Assembly (NCBI RefSeq): GCF_020520285.1
Contig: NZ_CP084742.1
Span: 496,001 to 560,000, forward strand
Length of the DNA stretch: 64,000 nt
Source of the DNA: Pseudomonas sp. L5B5
GTDB taxonomy: Bacteria > Pseudomonadota > Gammaproteobacteria > Pseudomonadales > Pseudomonadaceae
Reading direction: 5' to 3'
This document shows positions 29,575-38,510 of the stretch, piece by piece. Both the position numbers and the translations under genes were made by a program. How positions within the stretch are numbered: position 1 is the first letter of the stretch; each line of letters starts with the position of its first letter. The notes under the pieces are model-generated. The model searched no databases. It was not told the origin of the DNA and worked only from the letters and a program-made list of their open reading frames with translations.

Positions 29575-30437
29575 GTGTGAAAGCCGTCCTGCGCCTGCCC
29601 CTGGCCACGGACCTCAGCGGTTTCGTCAAGCTCCTGCAGCGCATGCAGGTGCCCCATCGGGTCAGCGAGGAAGCAGGGGAGCAGGTGTTGTGGGTGCCCG
29701 AGTCCATCAGCGAGGATGTGCTGGGGCTTTACCAGCGCTTTCCCCAGGGCGATCCCGAACAGCAACTGGACATTCCCCAGGCTGTCCCCGCGGGTCCGGG
29801 CCTGGTCCAGCAACTGCGGCGCAGTCCGGTTACCGCGCTGGTGCTGGCGCTGAGCCTGGCGGTGTGTGGCATCACCTTGCTGGGGGACAACCTGCAGGCG
29901 CTGAGCTGGTTCACCTTCCTCGATTTTCGCGTGGCCGGCGACTACATCCAGTTCCGTTCCCTGGCCGATAGCCTGGCGGCGGGGCAGTGGTGGCGCCTGG
30001 TGACGCCGATGCTGATCCACTTCGGCATCCTGCACATCGCCATGAACGGCATGTGGTACTGGGAGTTGGGGCGGCGCATCGAGTTGCGCCAGGGCAGCAT
30101 CAACCTGCTGGGCCTGACCCTGCTGTTCAGCCTGGTGTCCAACTACGCCCAATATTACGTCAGCGGTCCGACCCTGTTCGGCGGTTTGTCCGGAGTGCTC
30201 TACGGCCTGCTCGGGCATTGCTGGATCTATCAATGGCTGTCGCCCAACCCGATCTATCGCCTGCCGCGGGGTGTGCTGGTGATGATGCTGGTGTGGCTGC
30301 TGCTGTGCCTGTCCGGGCTGGTATCGATGATCGGTTTCGGCGAAATCGCCAATGCCGCCCATGTCGGCGGCTTGCTGGTCGGTTGTCTCACTGGCTTGTT
30401 GGGCGGCCTCTACAGCCGCCGTAAAGCAGCCCTTTAA
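29571..30437 (+). CDS. glpG: Rhomboid-family intramembrane serine protease (GlpG-like)
   Basis: Inner-membrane protease of 288 aa. A cytoplasmic N-terminal domain (about 1-85) precedes six or seven helices. The catalytic dyad is visible: Ser in FGGLSGVLYGLLGH (GxSG) and His in NAAHVGGLLVG. The first-loop motif WWRLVTPMLIHFGILHIAMN, with its conserved WR, His and Asn, is also typical. Substrates in Pseudomonas are poorly known. It overlaps the phosphoesterase gene by 4 bases. Confidence 0.93.
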   Translation: MSVKAVLRLPLATDLSGFVKLLQRMQVPHRVSEEAGEQVLWVPESISEDVLGLYQRFPQGDPEQQLDIPQAVPAGPGLVQQLRRSPVTALVLALSLAVCGITLLGDNLQALSWFTFLDFRVAGDYIQFRSLADSLAAGQWWRLVTPMLIHFGILHIAMNGMWYWELGRRIELRQGSINLLGLTLLFSLVSNYAQYYVSGPTLFGGLSGVLYGLLGHCWIYQWLSPNPIYRLPRGVLVMMLVWLLLCLSGLVSMIGFGEIANAAHVGGLLVGCLTGLLGGLYSRRKAAL

Positions 30438-30452
30438 ATGCTGGAGTCCTGT

Positions 30453-30713
30453 ATGTCGTCCTTTATCGAAATGATCGAAAACATCACCCCCGATATCTAT
30501 CGCAGCCTGAAGCTGGCAGTGGAAATCGGTAAATGGTCCGATGGCCGTAAACTCACCGCCGAGCAGCGCGAACTGTCCCTGCAGGCGATGATCGCCTGGG
30601 AGATGCAGAACCTGCCCGAGGAAGAGCGCACCGGCTACATGGGCCCGCAGGAGTGCGCGTCCAAGTCTGAAACCGTGCCGAACATCCTGTTCAAGTCGGA
30701 TGCCATCCATTGA
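30453..30713 (+). CDS. DUF1315 family protein
   Basis: Small cytoplasmic protein of 86 aa, MSSFIEMIENITPDIYRSLK.., matching the DUF1315 family (YeaC-like), function unknown. It contains the family's WxDG-type motif (VEIGKWSDGRKLTAEQRE). ATG 30453 is preferred over 30438 because GGAG lies about 8 bases before it. It is part of the nadK-pepN run and overlaps the next gene at the stop codon. Confidence 0.85.
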   Translation: MSSFIEMIENITPDIYRSLKLAVEIGKWSDGRKLTAEQRELSLQAMIAWEMQNLPEEERTGYMGPQECASKSETVPNILFKSDAIH

Positions 30714-31540
30714 TCGAGATCGGCCGCGGTTCCATCAGCAAGATGTCGGCACGCCTTGACGGGCCGAACGTGCAATACGCCTTCCGCCTGGGCGACAGCG
30801 AGGTGCCGGTCAATCCGTTGATCGGCAGCCCGCTGCGCCTGGAGTACCTGGGTGCGATCCATTGCAGCCATTGCGGGCGCAAGACCAAGACCAGTTTCAG
30901 CCAGGGCTACTGCTATCCATGCATGACCAAGCTGGCGCAGTGCGATATCTGCATCATGAGCCCGGAGCGCTGCCACTATGACGCCGGCACCTGCCGCGAG
31001 CCGTCCTGGGGCGAGCAGTTCTGCATGACCGACCATGTGGTCTACCTGGCCAATTCCTCGGGGATCAAGGTCGGTATCACCCGGGCAACCCAGTTGCCGA
31101 CCCGCTGGCTCGACCAGGGGGCCAGCCAGGCGTTGCCAATCATGCGTGTGTCGACCCGCCAGCAGTCCGGCTTCGTCGAAGACCTGTTCCGTTCCCAGGT
31201 GGCCGACAAGACCAACTGGCGTGCCTTGCTCAAGGGTGATGCGCAGCCGGTGGACCTGGTGCAGGTGCGCGAGCAGTTGTTCGAATCCTGCGCCGAGGGC
31301 CTGGAGGTCCTGCAGCAGCGTTTCGGCCTACAGGCGATCCAGCCGGTACGGGATATCGAACCCCTGGACATCCGCTACCCGGTCGAGCAGTACCCGGCCA
31401 AGATCGTCAGTTTCAACCTGGACAAGAATCCAATCGCCGAAGGCACCCTGCTGGGGATCAAGGGCCAGTACCTGATCTTCGACACCGGCGTGATCAACAT
31501 TCGCAAGTACACGGCCTACCAGCTGGCCGTGCATCAGTAG
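30710..31540 (+). CDS. DUF2797 zinc-ribbon protein
   Basis: A 276-aa protein of the DUF2797 family. It has two CxxC-like knuckles (IHCSHCGRKTK ... GYCYPCMTKLAQCDIC) that probably bind zinc, followed by CHYDAGTCREPSWGEQFC and a GIY-YIG-like core (VVYLANSSGIKVGITRATQ) resembling a nuclease-type fold (inference). The start is TTG at 30710, overlapping the DUF1315 stop; the first ATG in frame is 30743. Function unknown. It precedes pepN by 12 bases. Confidence 0.83.
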   Translation: MIEIGRGSISKMSARLDGPNVQYAFRLGDSEVPVNPLIGSPLRLEYLGAIHCSHCGRKTKTSFSQGYCYPCMTKLAQCDICIMSPERCHYDAGTCREPSWGEQFCMTDHVVYLANSSGIKVGITRATQLPTRWLDQGASQALPIMRVSTRQQSGFVEDLFRSQVADKTNWRALLKGDAQPVDLVQVREQLFESCAEGLEVLQQRFGLQAIQPVRDIEPLDIRYPVEQYPAKIVSFNLDKNPIAEGTLLGIKGQYLIFDTGVINIRKYTAYQLAVHQ

Positions 31541-31552
31541 AAGGAATTTGCC

Positions 31553-34210
31553 ATGCGCACCGAACAGCCGAAGATGATCTACCTGAAGGACTATCAGGCC
31601 CCCGAGTACCTGATCGACGAGACACACCTGACCTTCGAGTTGTTCGAGGACCACAGCCTGGTCCATGCGCAACTGGTGATGCGCCGAAATCCGGCCCGTG
31701 GTGCCGGGCTGCCGCCCCTGGTGCTCGATGGCCAGCAACTGGAGCTGCTGTCGGTGAGCCTGTCCGACCAGCTCCTGGGTGCGGCGGACTATCAGCTGGA
31801 CGACAGCCACCTGACCCTGCACCCGGGCAGCGCCAGCTTCACCGTGGACACCAGCGTGCGGATCCACCCCGAAAGCAATACCGCCCTGGAAGGCCTGTAC
31901 AAGTCCAGCGGCATGTTCTGCACCCAGTGCGAGGCCGAGGGTTTTCGCAAGATCACCTACTACCTGGACCGCCCAGACGTGATGAGCAAGTTCACCACCA
32001 CCGTGGTGGCCGAGCAGCACAGCTACCCGGTACTGCTCTCCAACGGCAACCCGATCGCCAGTGGCCCGGGGGAAGACGGCTGGCATTGGGCGACCTGGGA
32101 AGACCCGTTCATGAAGCCGGCCTACCTGTTCGCCCTGGTGGCGGGGGACCTGTGGTGCGTCGAGGACACCTTCAGCACCATGAGCGGCCGTGACGTTGCA
32201 CTGCGTATCTATGTCGAGCCGGAGAACATCGACAAGTGCCAGCACGCCATGACCAGCCTGAAGAAATCCATGCGCTGGGACGAAGAAACCTACGGCCGTG
32301 AATACGACCTGGACATCTTCATGATCGTCGCGGTCAACGATTTCAACATGGGCGCCATGGAAAACAAGGGGCTGAACATCTTCAACTCCAGCGCCGTGCT
32401 GGCCCGTGCCGAAACCGCCACCGACGCCGCCCACCAGCGGGTCGAGGCCATTGTCGCCCACGAATACTTCCACAACTGGTCGGGCAACCGCGTGACCTGC
32501 CGCGACTGGTTCCAGCTGTCGCTCAAGGAAGGTTTCACGGTGTTCCGCGATGCCGGGTTCTCCTCGGACATGAACTCGCGCACGGTCAAGCGCATCCAGG
32601 ACGTGGCCTACCTGCGCACCCACCAGTTTGCCGAAGACGCCGGCCCCATGGCCCATGCCGTGCGCCCGGAGAGCTTCATCGAGATTTCCAACTTCTACAC
32701 CCTGACGGTGTATGAGAAGGGCTCGGAAGTGGTAGGCATGATCCACACCCTGCTGGGCGCCGAAGGCTTCCGCAAGGGCAGCGACCTGTACTTCGAACGC
32801 CATGATGGCCAGGCCGTGACCTGCGACGATTTCGTCAAGGCCATGGAAGACGCCAATGGCGTCGACCTGACCCAGTTCAAGCGCTGGTACAGCCAGGCTG
32901 GCACTCCACGGCTGGCGGTGAGCGAGTCCTACGACGCGGCAGCCAAGATCTACAGCCTGACCTTCCGCCAGAGCTGCCCGCAGACGCCGGACAAGGTGGA
33001 AAAGCAGCCGTTCGTGATTCCGGTGGAGCTGGGCCTGCTGGACAGCAAGGGTGCGGCCATCGCCTTGCGTCTTTCCGGCGAAGCCACCGCGCAAGGGACT
33101 TCGCGGGTGATCTCGGTGACCGCAGCCGAGCAGACCTTCACCTTCGTCGACGTTGCCGAACAGCCGCTGCCATCGCTGCTGCGCGGTTTCTCGGCGCCGG
33201 TGAAGCTGAGCTTCCCCTACAATCGCGACCAGCTGATGTTCCTGATGCAACACGACAGCGACGGCTTCAACCGTTGGGATGCCGGCCAGCAGCTGGCGGT
33301 GCAGGTGTTGCAGGAATTGATTGGCCAGCACCAGCAGGGCCAGGCCCTGGCGATGGATCCGCGGCTGGTGACCGCCCTGGGCACCGTGCTGGCGGACGAA
33401 AGCCTGGACCAGGCCATGGTCGCCGAAATGCTGTCGTTGCCGGGCGAGGCCTACCTGACCGAGATCAGCGAAGTGGCTGATGTCGACGCCATCCATGCCG
33501 CCCGCGAATTCGCTCGCCGGCAACTGGCCGAGCACCTGTTCGATGCCTTGCTCAAGCGTTACCAGGCCAACCGCGAGGTTTCCCGTGCCACCGCCTATGT
33601 GGCCGAGTCCGAGCACTTCGCCCGCCGTGCGCTGCAGAACATCGCCTTGTCCTACCTGATGCTCACCCGCAAGCCGGAGGTCCTGGCGGCCGCTATCGAG
33701 CAGTTCGACAGCGCCGACAACATGACCGAGCGCCTGACGGCCCTGGCAGTGCTGGTCAACTCGCCGTTCGAGGCCGAGAAGGCACATGCCCTGGCGGTGT
33801 TCGCCGAGAACTTCAAGGACAATGCCCTGGTCATGGACCAGTGGTTCAGCGTCCAGGCCGGCAGTCCGTTGCCCGGTGGCCTGGAGCGGGTCAAGGCGTT
33901 GATGCAGCATCCGGCGTTCAATATCAAGAATCCGAACAAGGTACGGGCATTGATCGGAGCCTTCGCCGGCCAGAACCTGATCAACTTCCATGCCGCCGAT
34001 GGCTCGGGCTACCGCTTCCTGGCGGACCTGGTGATCCAGCTCAACGGTTTCAACCCGCAGATCGCCTCCCGGCAACTGGCGCCGCTGACCCGCTGGCGCA
34101 AGTACGACAGCGCCCGCCAGGCGCTGATGAAGACCGAGCTGGAGCGCATCCGCGCCTCTGGCGAGCTGTCCAGTGACGTGTTCGAGGTGGTCAGCAAGAG
34201 TCTGGCCTGA
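31553..34210 (+). CDS. pepN: Aminopeptidase N
   Basis: M1-family zinc aminopeptidase, 885 aa, which removes N-terminal residues from peptides in the cytoplasm. Exopeptidase motif GAMENKGLNIF and zinc site VAHEYFHNWSGNRVTCRDW (HExxH) are present, with the third zinc ligand in LKEGFTVFRD. The N-terminal domain begins around YLKDYQAPEYLID and the C-terminal helical domain fills the last ~330 residues. The length is normal. AAGGAA lies 8 bases upstream of the ATG. Last gene of the nadK-led run. Confidence 0.97.
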   Translation: MRTEQPKMIYLKDYQAPEYLIDETHLTFELFEDHSLVHAQLVMRRNPARGAGLPPLVLDGQQLELLSVSLSDQLLGAADYQLDDSHLTLHPGSASFTVDTSVRIHPESNTALEGLYKSSGMFCTQCEAEGFRKITYYLDRPDVMSKFTTTVVAEQHSYPVLLSNGNPIASGPGEDGWHWATWEDPFMKPAYLFALVAGDLWCVEDTFSTMSGRDVALRIYVEPENIDKCQHAMTSLKKSMRWDEETYGREYDLDIFMIVAVNDFNMGAMENKGLNIFNSSAVLARAETATDAAHQRVEAIVAHEYFHNWSGNRVTCRDWFQLSLKEGFTVFRDAGFSSDMNSRTVKRIQDVAYLRTHQFAEDAGPMAHAVRPESFIEISNFYTLTVYEKGSEVVGMIHTLLGAEGFRKGSDLYFERHDGQAVTCDDFVKAMEDANGVDLTQFKRWYSQAGTPRLAVSESYDAAAKIYSLTFRQSCPQTPDKVEKQPFVIPVELGLLDSKGAAIALRLSGEATAQGTSRVISVTAAEQTFTFVDVAEQPLPSLLRGFSAPVKLSFPYNRDQLMFLMQHDSDGFNRWDAGQQLAVQVLQELIGQHQQGQALAMDPRLVTALGTVLADESLDQAMVAEMLSLPGEAYLTEISEVADVDAIHAAREFARRQLAEHLFDALLKRYQANREVSRATAYVAESEHFARRALQNIALSYLMLTRKPEVLAAAIEQFDSADNMTERLTALAVLVNSPFEAEKAHALAVFAENFKDNALVMDQWFSVQAGSPLPGGLERVKALMQHPAFNIKNPNKVRALIGAFAGQNLINFHAADGSGYRFLADLVIQLNGFNPQIASRQLAPLTRWRKYDSARQALMKTELERIRASGELSSDVFEVVSKSLA

Positions 34211-34606
34211 TTCTGCACCAGAGGCGGGCAGGTCCTCGGGCCTGCATCACCTCAAGGCCGGTCTTGCCTGCGGGCAAGCGCCGGCTCTGCCTTTACTCCC
34301 TGCCTATCCCCCCTCATGCCCTCGGCATCCGCCGGCCACGACGGCCAGGCGCCTGCCTGTTGCCCTCTATCGATCATTTTGACGAATGCCCGTCCCGGCA
34401 AGCCTGGTGTGCGGGGCGGTGGTTAACAAAAGATAACGTGGCGTCGATTGTCAGACGATTCCAAAGCCCGATAGGATAGCCCGCAGCCCAAGGGGCTCTA
34501 GATTGCAGGTTTCAGGACGGTCGACGTGATCGGACATGGACCCGCGATGCCCCGCAGGCGCCCTGAGAGGTTGAATGACCTGACAATAATAATGGGGGAA
34601 TGGTCT
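34211..34606 (+). promoter_or_regulatory. Intergenic region between pepN and the YCF48-like gene
   Basis: About 400 bases with no supportable gene. It contains a GC-rich imperfect repeat after pepN (about 34220-34280), likely the 3' end of the pepN transcript, and then an AT-richer stretch before 34600 where a promoter would lie. No operator recognised. Confidence 0.3.
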
Positions 34607-35662
34607 ATGAGTGAGCCTGTCATGGGTGTGGTTGCTGGCCGCCCGCCGGTGGTGCGTGCAGTCGCATCGTTGGCTGCAGCGCTCTCGCTGTTGGGTGTCG
34701 CGACACTGGCGACCCCGGTCCTGGCTGCTGCCGCTGCAGCAGATACTGTGGTCTATTCCATCGAATCGCCCAAGGCGGCGAAAAACCTGATGCTCGATGT
34801 GGCCCATGCCGGCAAGCGCCTGGTGGCGGTGGGGGATCGCGGGCATATCCTCTATTCCGACGACCAGGGCGCGACCTGGGCCCAGGCCAAGGTGCCTAGC
34901 CGGCAACTGCTGACTTCGGTGTATTTCGTCGATGACAAGCACGGCTGGGCCGTCGGCCACGATGCCCAGATCCTTGCCAGCCAGGACGGCGGCGCCACCT
35001 GGAGCAAACAGTTCGAGGACCTCAAGCGTGAGGCGCCGCTGCTGGACGTGTGGTTCAAGGACACCCAGACCGGTTATGCGGTAGGAGCCTATGGGGCCCT
35101 GCTGGAGACCACCGACGGTGGCCAGCACTGGGAAGACGCCAGCGATCGCCTGGACAATGAAGACCAGTTCCACCTCAACGCAATTGCCCAGGTCAAGGAC
35201 TCCGGGCTGTTCATCGTGGGCGAGCAGGGCAGCATGTTCCGCTCTGCCGATGATGGGCAGACCTGGGAGCGTCTCGAAGGCCCTTACGAGGGTTCGCTGT
35301 TCGGCGTGATCGGTACCGGCCAGCCCGCGACCCTGCTGGTCTATGGCCTGCGCGGCAATCTCTATCGCTCCACGGACTTTGGCAGCACCTGGGAGCAGGT
35401 GCAGCTCAATGCTGCGCGTGGCGCACTGGAGTTCGGCTTGTCCGGGGCCACGGTGCTCGACGACGGTTCGCTGGTGATCGTCGGTAACGGTGGCAGCGTG
35501 ATCCGCAGTACCGACCAGGGCCAGAGCTTCAGCGTGTTCAATCGTGCGGACCGGATCTCACTGTCGTCGGTGAGCGGTGCCGGCAACGGCAACCTGATCC
35601 TTGCCGGGCAGGGTGGTGTACGGGTCGCTGCGACAACGGGCGCTGAACTCGGCAGCAAGTAG
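34607..35662 (+). CDS. Exported YCF48-like (HCF136-type) beta-propeller protein
   Basis: Periplasmic protein of 351 aa. A signal peptide (AVASLAAALSLLGVATLATPVLA) is followed by repeats of the YCF48/BNR type: GDRGHILYSDDQGATWAQ, VGHDAQILASQDGGATWSK, VGAYGALLETTDGGQHWED, VGEQGSMFRSADDGQTWER and YGLRGNLYRSTDFGSTWEQ. At least five Asp-box blades are visible. In cyanobacteria YCF48 helps photosystem assembly, but in heterotrophs the role is unknown. ATG 34607 is chosen because GGGGGA lies upstream and it leaves a good signal peptide. The RND transporter gene follows 32 bases later, so they probably form one unit. Confidence 0.88.
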   Translation: MSEPVMGVVAGRPPVVRAVASLAAALSLLGVATLATPVLAAAAAADTVVYSIESPKAAKNLMLDVAHAGKRLVAVGDRGHILYSDDQGATWAQAKVPSRQLLTSVYFVDDKHGWAVGHDAQILASQDGGATWSKQFEDLKREAPLLDVWFKDTQTGYAVGAYGALLETTDGGQHWEDASDRLDNEDQFHLNAIAQVKDSGLFIVGEQGSMFRSADDGQTWERLEGPYEGSLFGVIGTGQPATLLVYGLRGNLYRSTDFGSTWEQVQLNAARGALEFGLSGATVLDDGSLVIVGNGGSVIRSTDQGQSFSVFNRADRISLSSVSGAGNGNLILAGQGGVRVAATTGAELGSK

Positions 35663-35694
35663 GCCGGGCACATAATAAGAAGGTGGGGAATTCC

Positions 35695-38070
35695 ATGAGC
35701 AGTCATCACCAGGACAAGGCGAACTTTCTCGAGCGCCTGATTTTCAACAACCGCCCGGCAGTGATCTTCATCTGCTTGCTGGTCAGCGTCTTCCTGTTCT
35801 GGCAGGCGACCCTGATCCGGCCATCCACCAGTTTCGAAAAGATGATCCCGCTCAAGCACCCGTTCATCGAGCGGATGATGGAGCACCGCAATGACCTGGC
35901 CAACCTGGGCAACACCGTGCGGATCTCGGTGGAGGCCAAGGACGGCGATATCTTCACCCAGGAATACATGGAGACCCTCAGGCAGATCAACGACGAGGTG
36001 TTCTACATCCCGGGCGTCGACCGCTCCGGGCTCAAGTCCCTGTGGAGCCCCAGCGTGCGCTGGACCGAGGTCACCGAGGAAGGCTTCGCCGGCGGCGAAG
36101 TGATCCCGCAGAGCTACAACGGCTCGGCCGCGAGCCTCGACAAGCTGCGCAACAACGTGCTCAAGTCCGGCCAGGTCGGGCGCCTGGTAGCCAACGATTT
36201 CAAGTCCAGCATCGTCGACATCCCCTTGCTGGAGTCCTACCCGGACCCGCAGGACCAGGGCAAGCTGCTGGCCCTGGACTACCAGAAGTTTTCCCACCAG
36301 CTGGAAGAGAAGATCCGCGACAAGTTCGAGGCGCAGAACCCCAATGTGAAGATCCACATCGTCGGTTTCGCCAAGAAGGTCGGCGACCTGATCGATGGCC
36401 TGATCATGGTGGTGCTGTTCTTTGGCGTGGCCTTCGTCATCACCCTGGTGCTGCTGTACTGGTTCACCTGGTGCATCCGCAGCACCATCGCCGTGCTGGT
36501 CACCACCCTGGTGGCGGTGGTCTGGCAACTGGGGCTGATGCACGCCATCGGTTTTGGCCTGGACCCGTACTCGATGCTGGTGCCGTTCCTGATCTTCGCC
36601 ATCGGCATTTCCCATGGCGTGCAGAAGATCAACGGCATCGCCCTGCAGTCCAGTGATGCCGACAACGCGCTGACCGCGGCGCGACGCACCTTCCGCCAGC
36701 TGTTCCTGCCGGGCATGATCGCGATCCTGGCCGATGCCGTGGGTTTCATAACGCTGTTGATCATCGATATCGGAGTGATCCGCGAACTGGCCATCGGCGC
36801 TTCCATCGGCGTGGCGGTGATCGTGTTCACCAACCTGATCCTGCTACCGGTGGCGATTTCCTATGTCGGTATCAGCAAGCGCGCGGTCGAGCGCAGCAAG
36901 AAGGACGCCAGCCGCGAGCATCCGTTCTGGCGCCTGCTGTCCAACTTTGCCAGCCCTAAGGTGGCTCCTATCTCTATCGCCCTGGCCTTGGTGGCCTTTG
37001 GCGGTGGCCTCTGGTACAGCCAGAACCTGAAGATCGGCGACCTTGACCAGGGCGCTCCGGAGCTGCGTCCCGACTCGCGTTACAACAAGGACAACAACTT
37101 CATCATCAGCAACTACTCCACCAGTTCCGATGTGCTGGTGGTAATGGTCAAGACCGCTGCCGAAGGCTGCTCGCGCTACGAAGCCATGGCCCCGATCGAC
37201 GAGCTGATGTGGAAGATGCAGAACACCGAGGGCGTGCAGTCGGCGATTTCCCTGGTGACTGTGTCCAAGCAGATGATCAAGGGCATGAACGAGGGCAACC
37301 TGAAATGGGAAACCCTGTCACGCAACCCTGATGTGCTGAACAACTCCATCGCCCGCGCCGATGGCCTCTACAACAACAACTGCTCCCTGGCGCCGGTGCT
37401 GGTGTTCCTCAACGACCACAAGGCCGAGACCCTCGATCGCGCGGTGCATGCGGTGCAGGAGTTCGCCAGGGAAAACAACCACGATGGCCTGGAGTTCATC
37501 CTCGCCGCAGGTAACGCCGGGATCGAGGCGGCCACCAACGAGGTGATCAAGACTTCGGAACTGACCATCCTGATCCTGGTGTACATCTGCGTGGCGGCCA
37601 TGTGCATGATCACCTTCCGTTCCTGGGCGGCGACCTTGTGCATCGTTCTGCCGCTGGTGCTGACCTCGGTACTGGGCAACGCACTGATGGCCTTCATGGG
37701 CATTGGCGTCAAGGTGGCCACGCTGCCGGTGGTGGCGTTGGGGGTGGGTATCGGCGTGGACTACGGTATCTACATCTACAGTCGCCTGGAGAGTTTCCTG
37801 CGCGCCGGCTTGCCATTGCAGGAGGCCTACTACCAGACCCTGCGTTCCACCGGCAAGGCGGTGCTGTTCACCGGTTTGTGCCTGGCGATCGGTGTGTGCA
37901 CGTGGATCTTCTCGGCCATCAAGTTCCAGGCCGACATGGGCCTGATGCTGACCTTCATGCTGTTGTGGAACATGTTCGGCGCGTTGTGGCTCCTGCCGGC
38001 GCTGGCACGATTCCTGATCCGTCCCGAAAAGCTGGCAGGGCAGAAGGGCAACTCGCTGTTCGCCCACTGA
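35695..38070 (+). CDS. RND-superfamily (MMPL/HAE3-like) transporter
   Basis: Inner-membrane protein of 791 aa with the two-repeat RND layout. The first helix (PAVIFICLLVSVFLFWQA) is followed by a large periplasmic loop and helix clusters around residues 225-400 (LIDGLIMVVLFFGVAFVITLV, IAILADAVGFITLLIIDIGVIRELAIG). A second loop is followed by helices near 620-770 (ILVYICVAAMCMITF, LGVGIGVDYGIYIYSRLES). It lacks membrane-fusion and outer-membrane partners nearby, unlike drug pumps, which is usual for MMPL/HAE3 lipid or hopanoid exporters. ATG 35695 follows AGGTGGGG. Partnering with the YCF48-like protein is inferred from adjacency. Confidence 0.9.
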   Translation: MSSHHQDKANFLERLIFNNRPAVIFICLLVSVFLFWQATLIRPSTSFEKMIPLKHPFIERMMEHRNDLANLGNTVRISVEAKDGDIFTQEYMETLRQINDEVFYIPGVDRSGLKSLWSPSVRWTEVTEEGFAGGEVIPQSYNGSAASLDKLRNNVLKSGQVGRLVANDFKSSIVDIPLLESYPDPQDQGKLLALDYQKFSHQLEEKIRDKFEAQNPNVKIHIVGFAKKVGDLIDGLIMVVLFFGVAFVITLVLLYWFTWCIRSTIAVLVTTLVAVVWQLGLMHAIGFGLDPYSMLVPFLIFAIGISHGVQKINGIALQSSDADNALTAARRTFRQLFLPGMIAILADAVGFITLLIIDIGVIRELAIGASIGVAVIVFTNLILLPVAISYVGISKRAVERSKKDASREHPFWRLLSNFASPKVAPISIALALVAFGGGLWYSQNLKIGDLDQGAPELRPDSRYNKDNNFIISNYSTSSDVLVVMVKTAAEGCSRYEAMAPIDELMWKMQNTEGVQSAISLVTVSKQMIKGMNEGNLKWETLSRNPDVLNNSIARADGLYNNNCSLAPVLVFLNDHKAETLDRAVHAVQEFARENNHDGLEFILAAGNAGIEAATNEVIKTSELTILILVYICVAAMCMITFRSWAATLCIVLPLVLTSVLGNALMAFMGIGVKVATLPVVALGVGIGVDYGIYIYSRLESFLRAGLPLQEAYYQTLRSTGKAVLFTGLCLAIGVCTWIFSAIKFQADMGLMLTFMLLWNMFGALWLLPALARFLIRPEKLAGQKGNSLFAH

Positions 38071-38088
38071 TCGTCGGCCAGTCCCGCA

Positions 38089-38117
38089 GCCGCGCCCCTT
38101 TGGGGGCGCGGCTTTTT
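38089..38117 (+). terminator. Rho-independent terminator after the RND gene
   Basis: Stem GCCGCGCCCC (38089-38098) pairs with GGGGCGCGGC (38103-38112), followed by five T residues (38113-38117). It is 18 bases after the RND stop. Confidence 0.93.
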
Positions 38118-38216
38118 CATGGGTGCACAATCAGGTTTAGGGCAGGCGTAATACTGGCCCGACCGGCCCACGCCAATCGGCTATCATTGCGCCTTTCCAA
38201 CTGATGATTGATCGCT

Positions 38217-38510
38217 ATGACCGCTGCTACCGACACCTTGCTCAACGCCCTCCAGGCCTGCGACATGCTGGAAATCGACGGCCTGCATGCCTTCGATTTC
38301 AGCCTCGACGACCAGCAGTTGCTGATCGAATGCATGGACGGGCGCGCCGCCAAGCGCTGGAGTTTCACCCTGGCCCAGGTGCAGGCCGCGACTTTCGATC
38401 CGCAATTGCAGAGCTGGGTCCTGCAAGGGGACGGCGGCGAGCACCGCCTGGTGTGCATGAGCGCGTTCAGTGCCCGTGACGAAGAGGAAGATGACCATGA
38501 AGATGCGTAA
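38217..38510 (+). CDS. DUF5629-type small protein (97 aa)
   Basis: Soluble 97-aa protein, MTAATDTLLNALQACDMLEI.., which I place in DUF5629, a family seen mainly in Pseudomonas; function unknown. The sequence alternates short hydrophobic strands with acidic turns and ends in a very acidic tail (RDEEEDDHEDA). Its last 14 bases overlap the next gene's start, so the pair is likely coupled. ATG 38217 begins the conserved part. Confidence 0.75.
   Translation: MTAATDTLLNALQACDMLEIDGLHAFDFSLDDQQLLIECMDGRAAKRWSFTLAQVQAATFDPQLQSWVLQGDGGEHRLVCMSAFSARDEEEDDHEDA

Noticed and set aside
31328..34075. A 915-codon open frame on the minus strand opposite pepN
   Set aside because: It is a shadow of high third-position GC; its translation is His/Gln/Val-rich with no domain, and pepN has all catalytic motifs.
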